Below are positions 10,218-19,652 of a DNA stretch of 64,000 nucleotides, one piece after another. Made by a program: the position numbers and the translations under genes. Source of the stretch: Pseudomonas canadensis (lineage in GTDB: Bacteria > Pseudomonadota > Gammaproteobacteria > Pseudomonadales > Pseudomonadaceae). Each line of letters opens with the position of its first letter. The stretch's first letter is position 1. The stretch covers positions 248,001-312,000 of the forward strand of contig NZ_AYTD01000001.1 in NCBI RefSeq assembly GCF_000503215.1. Direction: 5' to 3'. Below the pieces are notes generated by a model. It was not told where the DNA came from and searched no databases. It saw only the letters and a program-made list of their open reading frames with translations.

Positions 10218-10967
10218 GTGCCGACTCCGCCTGCCAAGTCTTCGCTGGCTGCCCACATGGACGAAAGTCCGGCGCCCTTGTATGCCCGCGTCAAACAGAT
10301 GATCAGCCAGCAGATTCTCAACGGCAACTGGCCACCCCATTACCGCGTGCCGTCCGAGAGCGAACTGGTCAGCCAGCTGGGTTTCAGCCGCATGACCATC
10401 AACCGTGCCCTGCGCGAGCTCACCGCTGAAGGTTTGCTGGTGCGCATGCAAGGTGTCGGCACCTTTGTCGCTGAGCCCAAGAGTCAGTCGGCCCTGTTCG
10501 AAGTGCACAACATTGCCGATGAGATCGCCTCGCGCGGTCATCGACATACCTGCCAGGTCATCCACCTGGGCGAGGAGGCTGCCGGTTCCGAGCGCGCTGT
10601 CGCCTTGGAGATGCGTGAAGGCGGGCGTGTTTTCCATTCGTTGATCGTGCACTTTGAAAACGATATTCCCGTGCAAATCGAAGACCGCTTCGTCAATGCC
10701 CTGGTCGCGCCGGAATACCTGCAACAGGATTTCACCCAGCAAACGCCGTATGCCTACCTGAACCAGGTGGCACCGCTGACCGAAGGCGAGCACGTGGTCG
10801 AAGCCATTCTTGCCGACGCTGCCGAGTGCAAGCTGCTGCAGATCGAACCTACCGAGCCGTGCTTGTTGATTCGCCGACGCACCTGGTCGGGCCGCCAGCC
10901 GGTGACCGCTGCGCGTCTGATCCACCCCGGTTCCCGTCACAGCCTGGAAGGACGTTTCAGTAAATGA
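10218..10967 (+). CDS. hutC: Histidine utilisation repressor, GntR family
   Basis: 249 residues from GTG 10218, chosen because CAAGG at 10206-10210 is correctly spaced; an upstream ATG at 10188 would add ten residues. The N-terminal winged helix-turn-helix (about residues 15-85, with RVPSESELVSQLGFSRMTINRAL and GVGTFVA) is followed by a UTRA ligand domain (about 95-240). HutC represses the hut operons and is released by urocanate. The stop overlaps the hutD start (ATGA), so the two are translationally coupled. Two HutC-type operators lie in the window, at 10139 and 11844. Confidence 0.95.
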   Translation: MPTPPAKSSLAAHMDESPAPLYARVKQMISQQILNGNWPPHYRVPSESELVSQLGFSRMTINRALRELTAEGLLVRMQGVGTFVAEPKSQSALFEVHNIADEIASRGHRHTCQVIHLGEEAAGSERAVALEMREGGRVFHSLIVHFENDIPVQIEDRFVNALVAPEYLQQDFTQQTPYAYLNQVAPLTEGEHVVEAILADAAECKLLQIEPTEPCLLIRRRTWSGRQPVTAARLIHPGSRHSLEGRFSK

Positions 10968-11524
10968 GTGCAGTGAAAGTCTGGCGCGCCACCGATTACG
11001 TGCGCATGCCTTGGAAAAACGGCGGTGGCAGCACCGAAGAAATCACCCGTGATGCCGGTACCGGCCTGGATGGTTTTGGCTGGCGACTTTCGATTGCCGA
11101 TATTGCCGAGTCGGGCGGGTTTTCGACTTTCGCCGGCTACCAGCGCGTGATCACCGTGATCAAGGGCGCGGGCATGGTCCTGACCGTGGACGGTGAGGAG
11201 CAGCGCGGTTTGTTACCGCTCCAACCCTTCGCGTTCAAGGGTGACAGTCAAGTGTCATGTCGCCTGATCACCGGGCCGATCCGCGACTTCAACCTGATCT
11301 ATTCGCCACAGCGCTACCACGCACGGTTGCAATGGATCGATGGCGAGCAACGTTTCTTCAGCACCGCGCAGACAGTGCTGGTGTTCAGCGTGGCGGATGA
11401 AGTGAAGGTGCTGGACCACAAGCTGGGGCATCACGACTGCCTGCAAGTGGACGGTAACACTGGCCTGCTGGATATCTCTGTCAGTGGCCGCAGCTGCATT
11501 ATCGAACTGACTGCTCGCGATTAA
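10964..11524 (+). CDS. hutD: HutD/Ves family cupin-like protein
   Basis: 186 residues, starting within the hutC stop codon. The family signature YVRMPWKNGGGSTEEI lies near the N-terminus, followed by bicupin-like beta structure (GWRLSIADI, GGFSTFAGYQR). HutD is conserved in Pseudomonas hut loci. In P. fluorescens SBW25 it was described as a governor that limits hut expression, possibly by binding urocanate or formylglutamate. The molecular mechanism is not visible in the sequence. Confidence 0.9.
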   Translation: MSAVKVWRATDYVRMPWKNGGGSTEEITRDAGTGLDGFGWRLSIADIAESGGFSTFAGYQRVITVIKGAGMVLTVDGEEQRGLLPLQPFAFKGDSQVSCRLITGPIRDFNLIYSPQRYHARLQWIDGEQRFFSTAQTVLVFSVADEVKVLDHKLGHHDCLQVDGNTGLLDISVSGRSCIIELTARD

Positions 11525-11528
11525 AAAC

Positions 11529-11616
11529 TGTGGGAGCGGGCTTGCCCGCGAATGCGGTGTATCAGTACCAGAGAGGCTGGCTGACCCACTGCATTCGCGG
11601 CAAGCCTGCTCCCACA
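11529..11616. repeat. REP-type inverted repeat (GTGGGAGC family)
   Basis: Arms TGTGGGAGCGGGCTTGCCCGCGAATGC and the reverse complement with one missing base. It follows hutD directly and occupies the first quarter of the 404-base hutD-hutU gap. Confidence 0.9.
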
Positions 11617-11655
11617 TTTGTTTTTTGGTCAGCAACAGAACTGTTTCCAACGCCC

Positions 11656-11670
11656 GCACCAATTTGTTAC
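11656..11670. promoter_or_regulatory. Possible NtrC-type enhancer site upstream of hutU
   Basis: GCACCAATTTGTTAC matches the NtrC palindrome GCACC-N5-GGTGC in its left half and partly in its right half. It lies about 180 bases before the expected hutU transcription start, a normal distance for a sigma-54 enhancer. The match is imperfect. Confidence 0.35.
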
Positions 11671-11758
11671 CGAATGCCCCAGCGTGGCGCAAAACCACGC
11701 CATCGCGCCAAACCTCCCTTGCTGTAAAAATCCTCCGTAAGAAATTTCATTAAGTCTC

Positions 11759-11781
11759 CAAGCCTTAATTTCCAAGGCTTG
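11759..11781. promoter_or_regulatory. Inverted repeat upstream of hutU sigma-54 promoter
   Basis: CAAGCCTT and AAGGCTTG form a perfect 8-bp inverted repeat with a 7-base AT-rich spacer, centred about 80 bases before the expected hutU start. A second, 6-bp inverted repeat with a 7-base spacer (GCGTGG / CCACGC) is at 11682-11700. These could be activator (for example CbrB) sites; the assignment is a guess from position. Confidence 0.4.
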
Positions 11782-11823
11782 CGCCCACTTTCGAAAAAAA
11801 TCTCAACAGCACCCTCAGCAAGT

Positions 11824-11839
11824 TGGCCGCTTGATTGCA
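11824..11839 (+). promoter_or_regulatory. Sigma-54 (-24/-12) promoter of hutU
   Basis: TGGCCGCTTGATTGCA has GG and GC separated by exactly ten bases and the TTGC -12 element. It is followed within five bases by the HutC operator, so repressor would cover the start site. Sigma-54 control of hutU with CbrAB/NtrBC input is established for P. fluorescens. Confidence 0.75.
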
Positions 11840-11843
11840 TATG

Positions 11844-11857
11844 CTTGTATGTACAAG
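11844..11857. promoter_or_regulatory. HutC operator at hutU
   Basis: CTTGTATGTACAAG has perfect 6-bp arms (CTTGTA / TACAAG) around a TG centre. It overlaps the position where transcription from the -24/-12 promoter should start, consistent with repression by HutC. Confidence 0.8.
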
Positions 11858-11928
11858 TAAAGATGTGTGCGTAAGACTCTCCTTCGCACCATCCATGTTC
11901 GCGCATCGATCGCCGAGGAGTTCTTGTT

Positions 11929-13599
11929 GTGACCAAGCCTACAAAATACCGTGACGTCGAAATCCGTGCCGCCCACGGTAACAAGCTCACTGCCAAAAGC
12001 TGGCTGACTGAAGCGCCGTTGCGCATGCTGATGAACAACCTCGACCCGCAAGTGGCCGAGAATCCGAAAGAATTGGTGGTGTACGGCGGTATCGGCCGTG
12101 CGGCGCGCAACTGGGAGTGCTACGACCAGATCGTCGAGAGCCTCACTAACCTGAATGACGACGAAACCCTGTTGGTGCAATCCGGCAAGCCGGTCGGCGT
12201 ATTCAAGACCCACAGCAACGCCCCGCGCGTACTGATCGCCAACTCCAACCTGGTGCCGCACTGGGCCAGCTGGGAACACTTCAACGAACTGGATGCCAAG
12301 GGCCTGGCCATGTACGGCCAGATGACCGCCGGCAGCTGGATCTACATCGGCAGCCAGGGCATCGTCCAAGGCACCTACGAAACCTTCGTCGAAGCGGGTC
12401 GCCAGCATTACAACAGCGACCTGACTGGCCGTTGGGTGCTCACCGCCGGTCTCGGCGGCATGGGCGGCGCGCAACCTTTGGCCGCAACGCTGGCCGGCGC
12501 GTGCTCGCTGAACATTGAATGCCAACAAGTCAGCATCGACTTCCGCCTGAACAGCCGTTATGTCGACGAACAAGCCACCGACCTCGACGACGCACTGGCG
12601 CGCATCGCCAAGTACACCAAGGAAGGCAAGGCTATCTCCATTGCCCTGCTGGGTAACGCGGCGGAAATCCTGCCGGAACTGGTCAAGCGCGGCGTGCGCC
12701 CAGACATGGTCACCGACCAGACCAGCGCCCACGACCCACTCAACGGCTACCTGCCGGCCGGTTGGACCTGGGACGAATACCGTGCCCGCGCCAAGACCGA
12801 GCCCGCCGCCGTAATCAAAGCCGCCAAGCAGTCGATGGCCGTGCACGTCAACGCCATGCTGGAATTCCAGAAGCAAGGCATCCCGACCTTCGACTACGGC
12901 AACAACATCCGCCAGATGGCGCAAGAAGAAGGCGTGGAAAACGCCTTCGACTTCCCAGGTTTCGTACCTGCCTACATCCGCCCGCTGTTCTGCCGTGGCA
13001 TCGGCCCGTTCCGTTGGGCTGCGCTGTCGGGCGACCCGCAAGACATCTACAAGACCGACGCCAAAGTCAAAGAGCTGATCCCGGACGACGCCCACCTGCA
13101 CAACTGGCTGGACATGGCGCGCGAGCGCATCAGCTTCCAGGGCCTGCCGGCGCGTATCTGCTGGGTGGGCCTGGGCCAGCGCGCCAAGCTCGGCCTGGCA
13201 TTCAACGAAATGGTACGCAGCGGTGAGCTGTCGGCGCCGGTGGTGATCGGCCGTGACCATCTGGACTCCGGCTCGGTATCTAGCCCGAACCGCGAAACCG
13301 AAGCCATGCAGGACGGTTCCGACGCCGTGTCCGACTGGCCACTGCTCAACGCCTTGCTCAACACCGCCAGCGGCGCGACCTGGGTGTCGCTGCATCACGG
13401 TGGTGGTGTGGGCATGGGCTTCTCGCAGCACTCCGGCATGGTGATCGTCTGCGACGGCACCGACGAAGCGGCTGAGCGAATTGCCCGTGTACTGCACAAC
13501 GACCCGGCCACCGGGGTAATGCGTCACGCAGACGCCGGTTACCAGATCGCGATCGACTGCGCCAAGGAGCAGGGCCTCAATCTCCCGATGATCAAATAA
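11929..13599 (+). CDS. hutU: Urocanate hydratase
   Basis: 556 residues from GTG 11929; GAGGAG at 11915-11920 fixes the start. HutU adds water to urocanate to give imidazolonepropionate using tightly bound NAD as an electrophile. The NAD-binding glycine-rich stretch [17 protein letters not shown] is at residues 174-190. The strongly conserved [25 protein letters not shown] and [19 protein letters not shown] blocks are all present. It is the first gene after the sigma-54/HutC-controlled promoter. A REP palindrome follows, before the permease gene. Confidence 0.98.
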   Translation: MTKPTKYRDVEIRAAHGNKLTAKSWLTEAPLRMLMNNLDPQVAENPKELVVYGGIGRAARNWECYDQIVESLTNLNDDETLLVQSGKPVGVFKTHSNAPRVLIANSNLVPHWASWEHFNELDAKGLAMYGQMTAGSWIYIGSQGIVQGTYETFVEAGRQHYNSDLTGRWVLTAGLGGMGGAQPLAATLAGACSLNIECQQVSIDFRLNSRYVDEQATDLDDALARIAKYTKEGKAISIALLGNAAEILPELVKRGVRPDMVTDQTSAHDPLNGYLPAGWTWDEYRARAKTEPAAVIKAAKQSMAVHVNAMLEFQKQGIPTFDYGNNIRQMAQEEGVENAFDFPGFVPAYIRPLFCRGIGPFRWAALSGDPQDIYKTDAKVKELIPDDAHLHNWLDMARERISFQGLPARICWVGLGQRAKLGLAFNEMVRSGELSAPVVIGRDHLDSGSVSSPNRETEAMQDGSDAVSDWPLLNALLNTASGATWVSLHHGGGVGMGFSQHSGMVIVCDGTDEAAERIARVLHNDPATGVMRHADAGYQIAIDCAKEQGLNLPMIK

Positions 13600-13603
13600 C
13601 CCA

Positions 13604-13690
13604 TGTGGGAGCTGGCTTGCCTGCGATGGCATCCCCTCGGTTCTACTGATAGACCGAGTCGCCCGCATCGCAGGCAAGCCAGCTCCCACA
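13604..13690. repeat. REP-type inverted repeat (GTGGGAGC family)
   Basis: Arms TGTGGGAGCTGGCTTGCCTGCGATG and exact reverse complement, with a nested CTCGGTTCTA / TAGACCGAG repeat. It sits between hutU and the NCS1 permease gene, inside what may be one transcript. Confidence 0.9.
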
Positions 13691-13743
13691 GAAAAGCGGT
13701 TTTACACAGGCTTTATGAACAATCCATCAGAGGTTGAACCGAC

Positions 13744-15189
13744 ATGGCTGCAAATGACACCACCCCGTTGATCGAAAGGCGTTCGATCGACTACATCCCG
13801 GAAGCGGAAAGACACGGTCGTCTATTGAGCCAGTTCACCCTGTGGATGGGTGCCAACCTGCAGATCACCGCGATTGTCACCGGGGCCCTGGCCGTGGTGC
13901 TGGGCGGTGATGTGTTCTGGTCGTTGATCGGCCTGTTTATCGGCCAACTGTTGGGCGGCGGCGTCATGGCGTTGCATGCGGCGCAAGGGCCTAAGCTCGG
14001 CTTGCCGCAGATGATCTCCAGCCGGGTGCAGTTCGGGGTGTATGGCGCAGCCATTCCTATCGTGCTGGTGTGCCTGATGTACCTCGGCTTCACCGCCACC
14101 GGCACGGTATTGTCCGGTCAGGCGCTGGGCCAGTTGTTCGGGGTCAGCGACAGCGTCGGCATCCTGATCTTCGCCAGTGTCATCGTGCTGGTGACGGTGC
14201 TCGGTTATCGGGTGATCCACTTCATCGGTCGTGTCGCCAGCGTCATTGGCGTGATCGCCTTTGTCTACCTGTTCAGCCGCCTGATGAGCCAGACCGACGT
14301 TGGCGCACTCCTGCAGATCCGCCACTTCAGCTGGAGCAGCTTCCTGCTGGCGGTGTCGCTCGCGGCCTCTTGGCAGATCGCGTTCGGCCCGTACGTGGCG
14401 GACTACTCACGCTACTTGCCGAGCAATACCTCGTCGGTGAAAACCTTCCTCGCCGCTGGCGCAGGTTCGGTGATTGGCGCCCAGGTGGCGATGGTCCTCG
14501 GCGTGTTTGCCGCGGCCATGTCCAACGGGCAATTCGCCGGTCACGAAGTGGCCTACATCGTGGGCTTGAGTGGCACGGGGGCCACCGCTGCGCTGCTGTA
14601 CTTCAGCATCGCGTTCGGCAAGGTCACCATCTCTACGCTCAACTCCTACGGCAGCTTCATGTGCATCGCGACCATCATCAGCGGCTTCCGTGGCCGCCTG
14701 GAGGTCACGCGCTTGCAACGCCTGGTGTTCGTGCTGGTGATTGTCGGCACCGCGACTTTGATCGCCTTGCTCGGCCAGCATTCGTTCCTCGGCGCGTTCA
14801 AGTCTTTCATCCTGTTCCTGCTGGCGTTCTTCACGCCCTGGAGCGCGATCAACCTGGTGGACTACTACTGCATCACCCGCGACCGCTATGACGTGCCGGC
14901 GCTGGCTGATCCGAACGGTCGCTACGGTCGCTGGAACCTGCTGGGGATCAGCGTGTACGTCTTCGGCGTGTTGGTGCAATTGCCGTTCATCTCCACCAAG
15001 TTCTACACCGGCCCTTTGGTAGCTGCGCTGGGTGATGTCGACATTTCCTGGATCATCGGTCTGGTCCTGCCGGCAGCGCTGTACTACCTGTGTGCGAAAA
15101 AATGGCACGGCACGGTGCCCGATCGACTGATCCTGCCGACAGAGCAGTGCGCTATACCAAGAACAAACGGGCTGGCTGCACAAGCCTGA
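13744..15189 (+). CDS. hutTu: NCS1-family permease, probable urocanate transporter
   Basis: 481 residues with about 12 membrane helices. Features typical of the nucleobase:cation symporter-1 family are visible: a cytosolic N-terminus (IDYIPEAERHGR), the QFTLWMGANLQITAI first helix, and GPYVADYSRYLP in the middle. In P. fluorescens SBW25 the codB-like gene at this place in the hut locus was shown to be the urocanate transporter. Here the same role is inferred from position and family. It lies after hutU and before the HutXWV importer; the last residues (CAIPRTNGLAAQA) are polar. Confidence 0.85.
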   Translation: MAANDTTPLIERRSIDYIPEAERHGRLLSQFTLWMGANLQITAIVTGALAVVLGGDVFWSLIGLFIGQLLGGGVMALHAAQGPKLGLPQMISSRVQFGVYGAAIPIVLVCLMYLGFTATGTVLSGQALGQLFGVSDSVGILIFASVIVLVTVLGYRVIHFIGRVASVIGVIAFVYLFSRLMSQTDVGALLQIRHFSWSSFLLAVSLAASWQIAFGPYVADYSRYLPSNTSSVKTFLAAGAGSVIGAQVAMVLGVFAAAMSNGQFAGHEVAYIVGLSGTGATAALLYFSIAFGKVTISTLNSYGSFMCIATIISGFRGRLEVTRLQRLVFVLVIVGTATLIALLGQHSFLGAFKSFILFLLAFFTPWSAINLVDYYCITRDRYDVPALADPNGRYGRWNLLGISVYVFGVLVQLPFISTKFYTGPLVAALGDVDISWIIGLVLPAALYYLCAKKWHGTVPDRLILPTEQCAIPRTNGLAAQA

Positions 15190-15258
15190 TGGGACGTGGA
15201 CAGGGCAGGATGCCTACTGACTGCCGTAATCCATTTCAAGATTGGGAGCGTCACAACA

Positions 15259-16224
15259 ATGAAAATGCATAAGACCCTGATGGCCACCCTGCTCTCGGCA
15301 GGTTTGCTGGCAAGCGCTGGCGCCCAGGCGGCTGGCTGGTGCGAATCCGGCAAGCCGGTGAAATTCGCAGGCCTGAACTGGGAAAGCGGCATGCTGCTCA
15401 CCGACATCCTGCAAACCGTGCTGGAAAAAGGCTACGACTGCAAAACCGACAGCCTGCCGGGCAACTCCATCACCATGGAAAACGCCCTGAGCAGCAACGA
15501 CATCCAAGTGTTTGCCGAAGAGTGGGTAGGCCGCAGTGAAGTCTGGAACAAGGCCGAGAAGGCCGGCAAAGTCGTCGGCGTCGGCGCCCCGGTTGTCGGC
15601 GCTATCGAAGGCTGGTACGTGCCGCGCTACGTGATCGAAGGCGACGCCAAACGCAAGCTGGAAGCCAAGGCACCCGACCTGAAAAACATCGCTGACCTGG
15701 CCAAGTACGCCGCGGTGTTCAAGGACCAGGAAGAGCCCTCCAAGGGCCGTTTCTACAACTGCCCGGCCGGTTGGACCTGCGAGCTGGACAACAGCGAAAT
15801 GCTGAAAAGCTACGGCCTGGAAAATGCCTACACCAACTTCCGTCCAGGCACCGGCCCGGCGCTGGATGCGGCGGTGCTGTCGAGCTACAAGCGTGGCGAG
15901 CCGATCCTGTTCTACTACTGGTCGCCAACCCCGCTGATGGGCCAGGTCGACCTGGTCAAGCTGGAGGAAAAACCCGGTGTGGATAAGAGCGTGAGCATCA
16001 AGGTCGGCCTGTCCAAGACCTTCCACGAACAAGCCCCGGAACTGGTGGCCGTGCTGGAAAAGGTCAACCTGCCAATCGACCTGCTGAACCAGAACCTGGG
16101 TCGCATGGCCAAGGAGCGAATTGAGTCGCCAAAACTGGCGAAAATCTTCCTCAAGGAACATCCTGAAGTCTGGCACGCATGGGTGAGCGACGACGCAGCC
16201 AAGAAAATCGACGCGGCCTTGTAG
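15259..16224 (+). CDS. hutX: ABC transporter substrate-binding protein of the hut locus
   Basis: 321 residues from ATG 15259 (preceded by GGGAG); an in-frame start at 15196 would bury the signal peptide. The signal peptide runs to about residue 25 (GAQAAG). The mature protein belongs to the glycine betaine/histidine-type OpuAC class, with Trp-rich ligand-binding segments (FAEEWVGRSEVWN, EGWYVPRYV, YYWSPTPLMG). With the permease and ATPase that follow it forms a high-affinity periplasmic importer, taken to be for histidine by analogy with HutXWV of SBW25. A paralogue of the same class is encoded at 25017. Confidence 0.9.
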   Translation: MKMHKTLMATLLSAGLLASAGAQAAGWCESGKPVKFAGLNWESGMLLTDILQTVLEKGYDCKTDSLPGNSITMENALSSNDIQVFAEEWVGRSEVWNKAEKAGKVVGVGAPVVGAIEGWYVPRYVIEGDAKRKLEAKAPDLKNIADLAKYAAVFKDQEEPSKGRFYNCPAGWTCELDNSEMLKSYGLENAYTNFRPGTGPALDAAVLSSYKRGEPILFYYWSPTPLMGQVDLVKLEEKPGVDKSVSIKVGLSKTFHEQAPELVAVLEKVNLPIDLLNQNLGRMAKERIESPKLAKIFLKEHPEVWHAWVSDDAAKKIDAAL

Positions 16225-16295
16225 GTTGAGCGTTTCCGGTTGCCTTCACCGGCAACCGGACGCCCAGCCACAACCCACTGGATCGAGAGCACGAT

Positions 16296-17143
16296 ATGTT
16301 TCCTGAGAGTTTTACGTTTTCCATCGCCGACTGGGTCAACGGTTGGGTGGATTCACTGGTCACCAACTACGGTGATGTGTTCCGACACATTTCCGACACC
16401 CTGCTATGGGCCATCGTCAACCTGGAAGGGTTGCTGCGCGCAGCGCCCTGGTGGCTGATGCTGGCTATCGTCGGCGGTGTCGCCTGGCACGCTACCCGCA
16501 AGGTGGTGACCACGGCGGTGATCGTCGGTTTGCTGTTCCTGGTAGGCGCGGTTGGCCTGTGGGACAAGCTCATGCAGACCCTGGCCTTGATGATGGTCGC
16601 CACGGTGATCTCGGTGCTGATCGGTATTCCGCTGGGCATTCTGTCCGCACGTAGCAATCGCCTGCGTTCGGTGCTGATGCCGCTGCTCGACATCATGCAG
16701 ACCATGCCGAGCTTCGTGTACCTGATTCCGGTGCTGATGCTGTTCGGCCTGGGCAAGGTCCCGGCGATTTTCGCCACGGTGATCTACGCCGCGCCACCGC
16801 TGATCCGTCTCACTGACCTGGGTATTCGCCAGGTCGACGGCGAAGTCATGGAAGCCATCAACGCCTTCGGCGCCAACCGTTGGCAGCAACTGTTCGGTGT
16901 GCAACTGCCGCTGGCGTTGCCAAGCATCATGGCCGGTATCAACCAGACCACCATGATGGCGCTGTCGATGGTGGTGATCGCCTCGATGATCGGCGCCCGT
17001 GGCTTGGGTGAGGACGTACTCGTCGGCATCCAGACCCTCAACGTTGGCCGAGGCCTCGAAGCCGGGCTGGCGATCGTGATTCTCGCAGTGGTCATTGACC
17101 GCATTACCCAGGCCTATGGTCGTCCACGGCATGAGGCGAGCAA

Positions 17144-17147
<4 letters not shown>
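16296..17147 (+). CDS. hutW: ABC transporter permease of the hut locus
   Basis: 283 residues. After a short amphipathic N-terminus there are about six membrane helices, with the EAA-like cytoplasmic loop [21 protein letters not shown] near residues 190-205 that contacts the ATPase. This is the ProW/OpuAB-type single permease, working as a homodimer. It overlaps the ATPase gene by four bases (ATGA). Substrate is inferred from locus position to be histidine. Confidence 0.9.
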
Positions 17148-17968
<821 letters not shown>

Positions 17969-18003
17969 GCTGAAAGGTGTAATGAGGCTGCTGGCGCCAT
18001 CAC

Positions 18004-18061
18004 TGGCAAGCCAGCTCCTACATGGAGCGCGCAATCCTCTGTAGGAGCCCGGCTTGCCGGC
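18004..18061. repeat. REP-type inverted repeat (GTAGGAGC variant)
   Basis: Arms GGCAAGCCAGCTCCTACA and TGTAGGAGCCCGGCTTGCC point away from each other, the reverse of the usual arrangement here, with a 17-base spacer. It separates hutV from hutH1. Confidence 0.8.
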
Positions 18062-18105
18062 GATGAGGCCAGTGAAGCCACACAAGAATTCAAGAAGGTA
18101 TGAAG

Positions 18106-19614
18106 ATGTCCCAGGCAACAAAAATCACCATCGCCGATACGCCACTGCGCTGGCAGGACGTCGTCGCCGTGGCCCGCCACGGCGCGGTGCTCGAACTCTC
18201 GGGCCAGGCCTGGGCGCGCATCGACAATGCCCAGGCCATCGTGCAGCGCATCGTCACCAGCGGTGAGCGCGCCTATGGCGTGAACACCGGCCTGGGTGCG
18301 CTGTGCAATGTGTCGCTCAAGGGCGAACAACTCAGCCAACTGTCGCGCAACACCTTGCTGAGCCATGCCTGCGGCGTCGGCCCGGCGCTGAGTGACGAGC
18401 AGACCCGCGCGATCATCTGCGCGGCGATCATCAACTACAGCCACGGCAAATCCGGCCTGCATCCACAGGTGGTGCACTCGTTGCTGGCGCTGCTCAACCA
18501 CGGCATCACACCGCAGGTGCCGTCCCAGGGTTCGGTGGGTTACCTGACCCATATGGCCCATGTGGGCGTGGCCTTGTTGGGCGTGGGTAATGTGAGTTAC
18601 CGAGGTCGAATCGTCCCGGCTCAAGACGCCTTAAGTGCAGAGGGTTTGCATCCGGTAGTGCTCGGCGCCAAGGACGGGCTGTGCCTGGTCAACGGTACGC
18701 CGTGCATGACCGGCCTGAGCTGCCTGGCCCTGGCTGACGCCCATCACTTGCTGCAATGGGCCGACGTAATCGGCGCCATGAGCTTCGAGGCACAGCGCGG
18801 CCAGATCGACGCGTTTGACGAAGAGATCATCGCCCTCAAGCCGCACCCCGGCATGCAGCAAGTGGGTATCAACCTGCGCGCCCTGCTTGATGGCAGCGAA
18901 GTGATCGCCAGCAGCAAGGGCATTCGCACACAGGATGCGTTAAGCATTCGCTCGATCCCGCAGATCCATGGCGCGGCTCGCGACCAGGTAGAGCACGCCA
19001 CCCGCCAGATCGAGACCGAACTCAACAGCGCCACCGACAACCCGCTGGTACTCGGTACGCCAGACAATTACCGCGTAGTGTCCCAGGCCAACCCCCACGG
19101 ACAATCCGTGGCATTGGCGGCGGACATGCTCGCGATTGCCATGGCCGAAATCGGCTCGGTGGCCGAACGTCGCCTGGACCGCCTGATCAACCCGCACGTC
19201 AGCGGCTTGCCGGCGTTCCTGGTGAGCAACCCTGGGGTCAACTCCGGGATGATGATCGTGCAGTACGTCGCCGCCTCGCTGTGTGGGCAGAACCGCCAGT
19301 TGGCGCAACCGGCGGTGCTCGACAATTTCGTCACCTCGGGCCTGCAGGAAGACCACCTGAGCATGGGCACCAATGCCGCGCTCAAGCTGCACCAGGTGTT
19401 GGCCAACGTGACGCAGATCCTCGCCATCGAGTACTTGCTGGCAGCCCAGGCGTTCGAGTTTCTCAAAGAACAACGCTTTGGCGCCGGCACCGGCCGCGCC
19501 TGGCGCTTGCTGCGTGAAGTAGTGCCGGCCTACGAGCAGGATCGCTGGCTGGCGCCGGACATTGCGGCCACCGCCCAGCTGCTCAAAGACACCGACTTGC
19601 CGAATTTCCACTGA
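18106..19614 (+). CDS. hutH1: HAL-family protein lacking the MIO-forming tripeptide
   Basis: 502 residues from ATG 18106, which is correctly spaced from AGAAGG; ATG 18100 is the alternative. The fold and most conserved blocks of histidine ammonia-lyase are present: [33 protein letters not shown] and QEDHLSMG. However the segment that cyclises into the 4-methylideneimidazole-5-one cofactor is missing. Where HutH2 reads [15 protein letters not shown] this protein reads GSVGYLTHM (about residues 142-150), an exact in-frame loss of six residues including Ala-Ser-Gly. It should therefore not act as a normal ammonia-lyase. Length and frame are otherwise intact, so it is under selection for something else, possibly regulation or hetero-oligomers with HutH2. 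Confidence 0.9.
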   Translation: MSQATKITIADTPLRWQDVVAVARHGAVLELSGQAWARIDNAQAIVQRIVTSGERAYGVNTGLGALCNVSLKGEQLSQLSRNTLLSHACGVGPALSDEQTRAIICAAIINYSHGKSGLHPQVVHSLLALLNHGITPQVPSQGSVGYLTHMAHVGVALLGVGNVSYRGRIVPAQDALSAEGLHPVVLGAKDGLCLVNGTPCMTGLSCLALADAHHLLQWADVIGAMSFEAQRGQIDAFDEEIIALKPHPGMQQVGINLRALLDGSEVIASSKGIRTQDALSIRSIPQIHGAARDQVEHATRQIETELNSATDNPLVLGTPDNYRVVSQANPHGQSVALAADMLAIAMAEIGSVAERRLDRLINPHVSGLPAFLVSNPGVNSGMMIVQYVAASLCGQNRQLAQPAVLDNFVTSGLQEDHLSMGTNAALKLHQVLANVTQILAIEYLLAAQAFEFLKEQRFGAGTGRAWRLLREVVPAYEQDRWLAPDIAATAQLLKDTDLPNFH

Positions 19615-19652
19615 AGACTTATTCAAAAGAACAATTCAAAAGGAGTATGAAT

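Noticed and set aside
11815..13689. 624-codon minus-strand open frame across hutU
   Set aside because: It is entirely antisense to a strongly conserved gene, spans the hutU promoter and a REP element, and has no family features.
15196..15258. Longer N-terminus for HutX
   Set aside because: It would put a polar stretch in front of a clear signal peptide; ATG 15259 is preceded by GGGAG.
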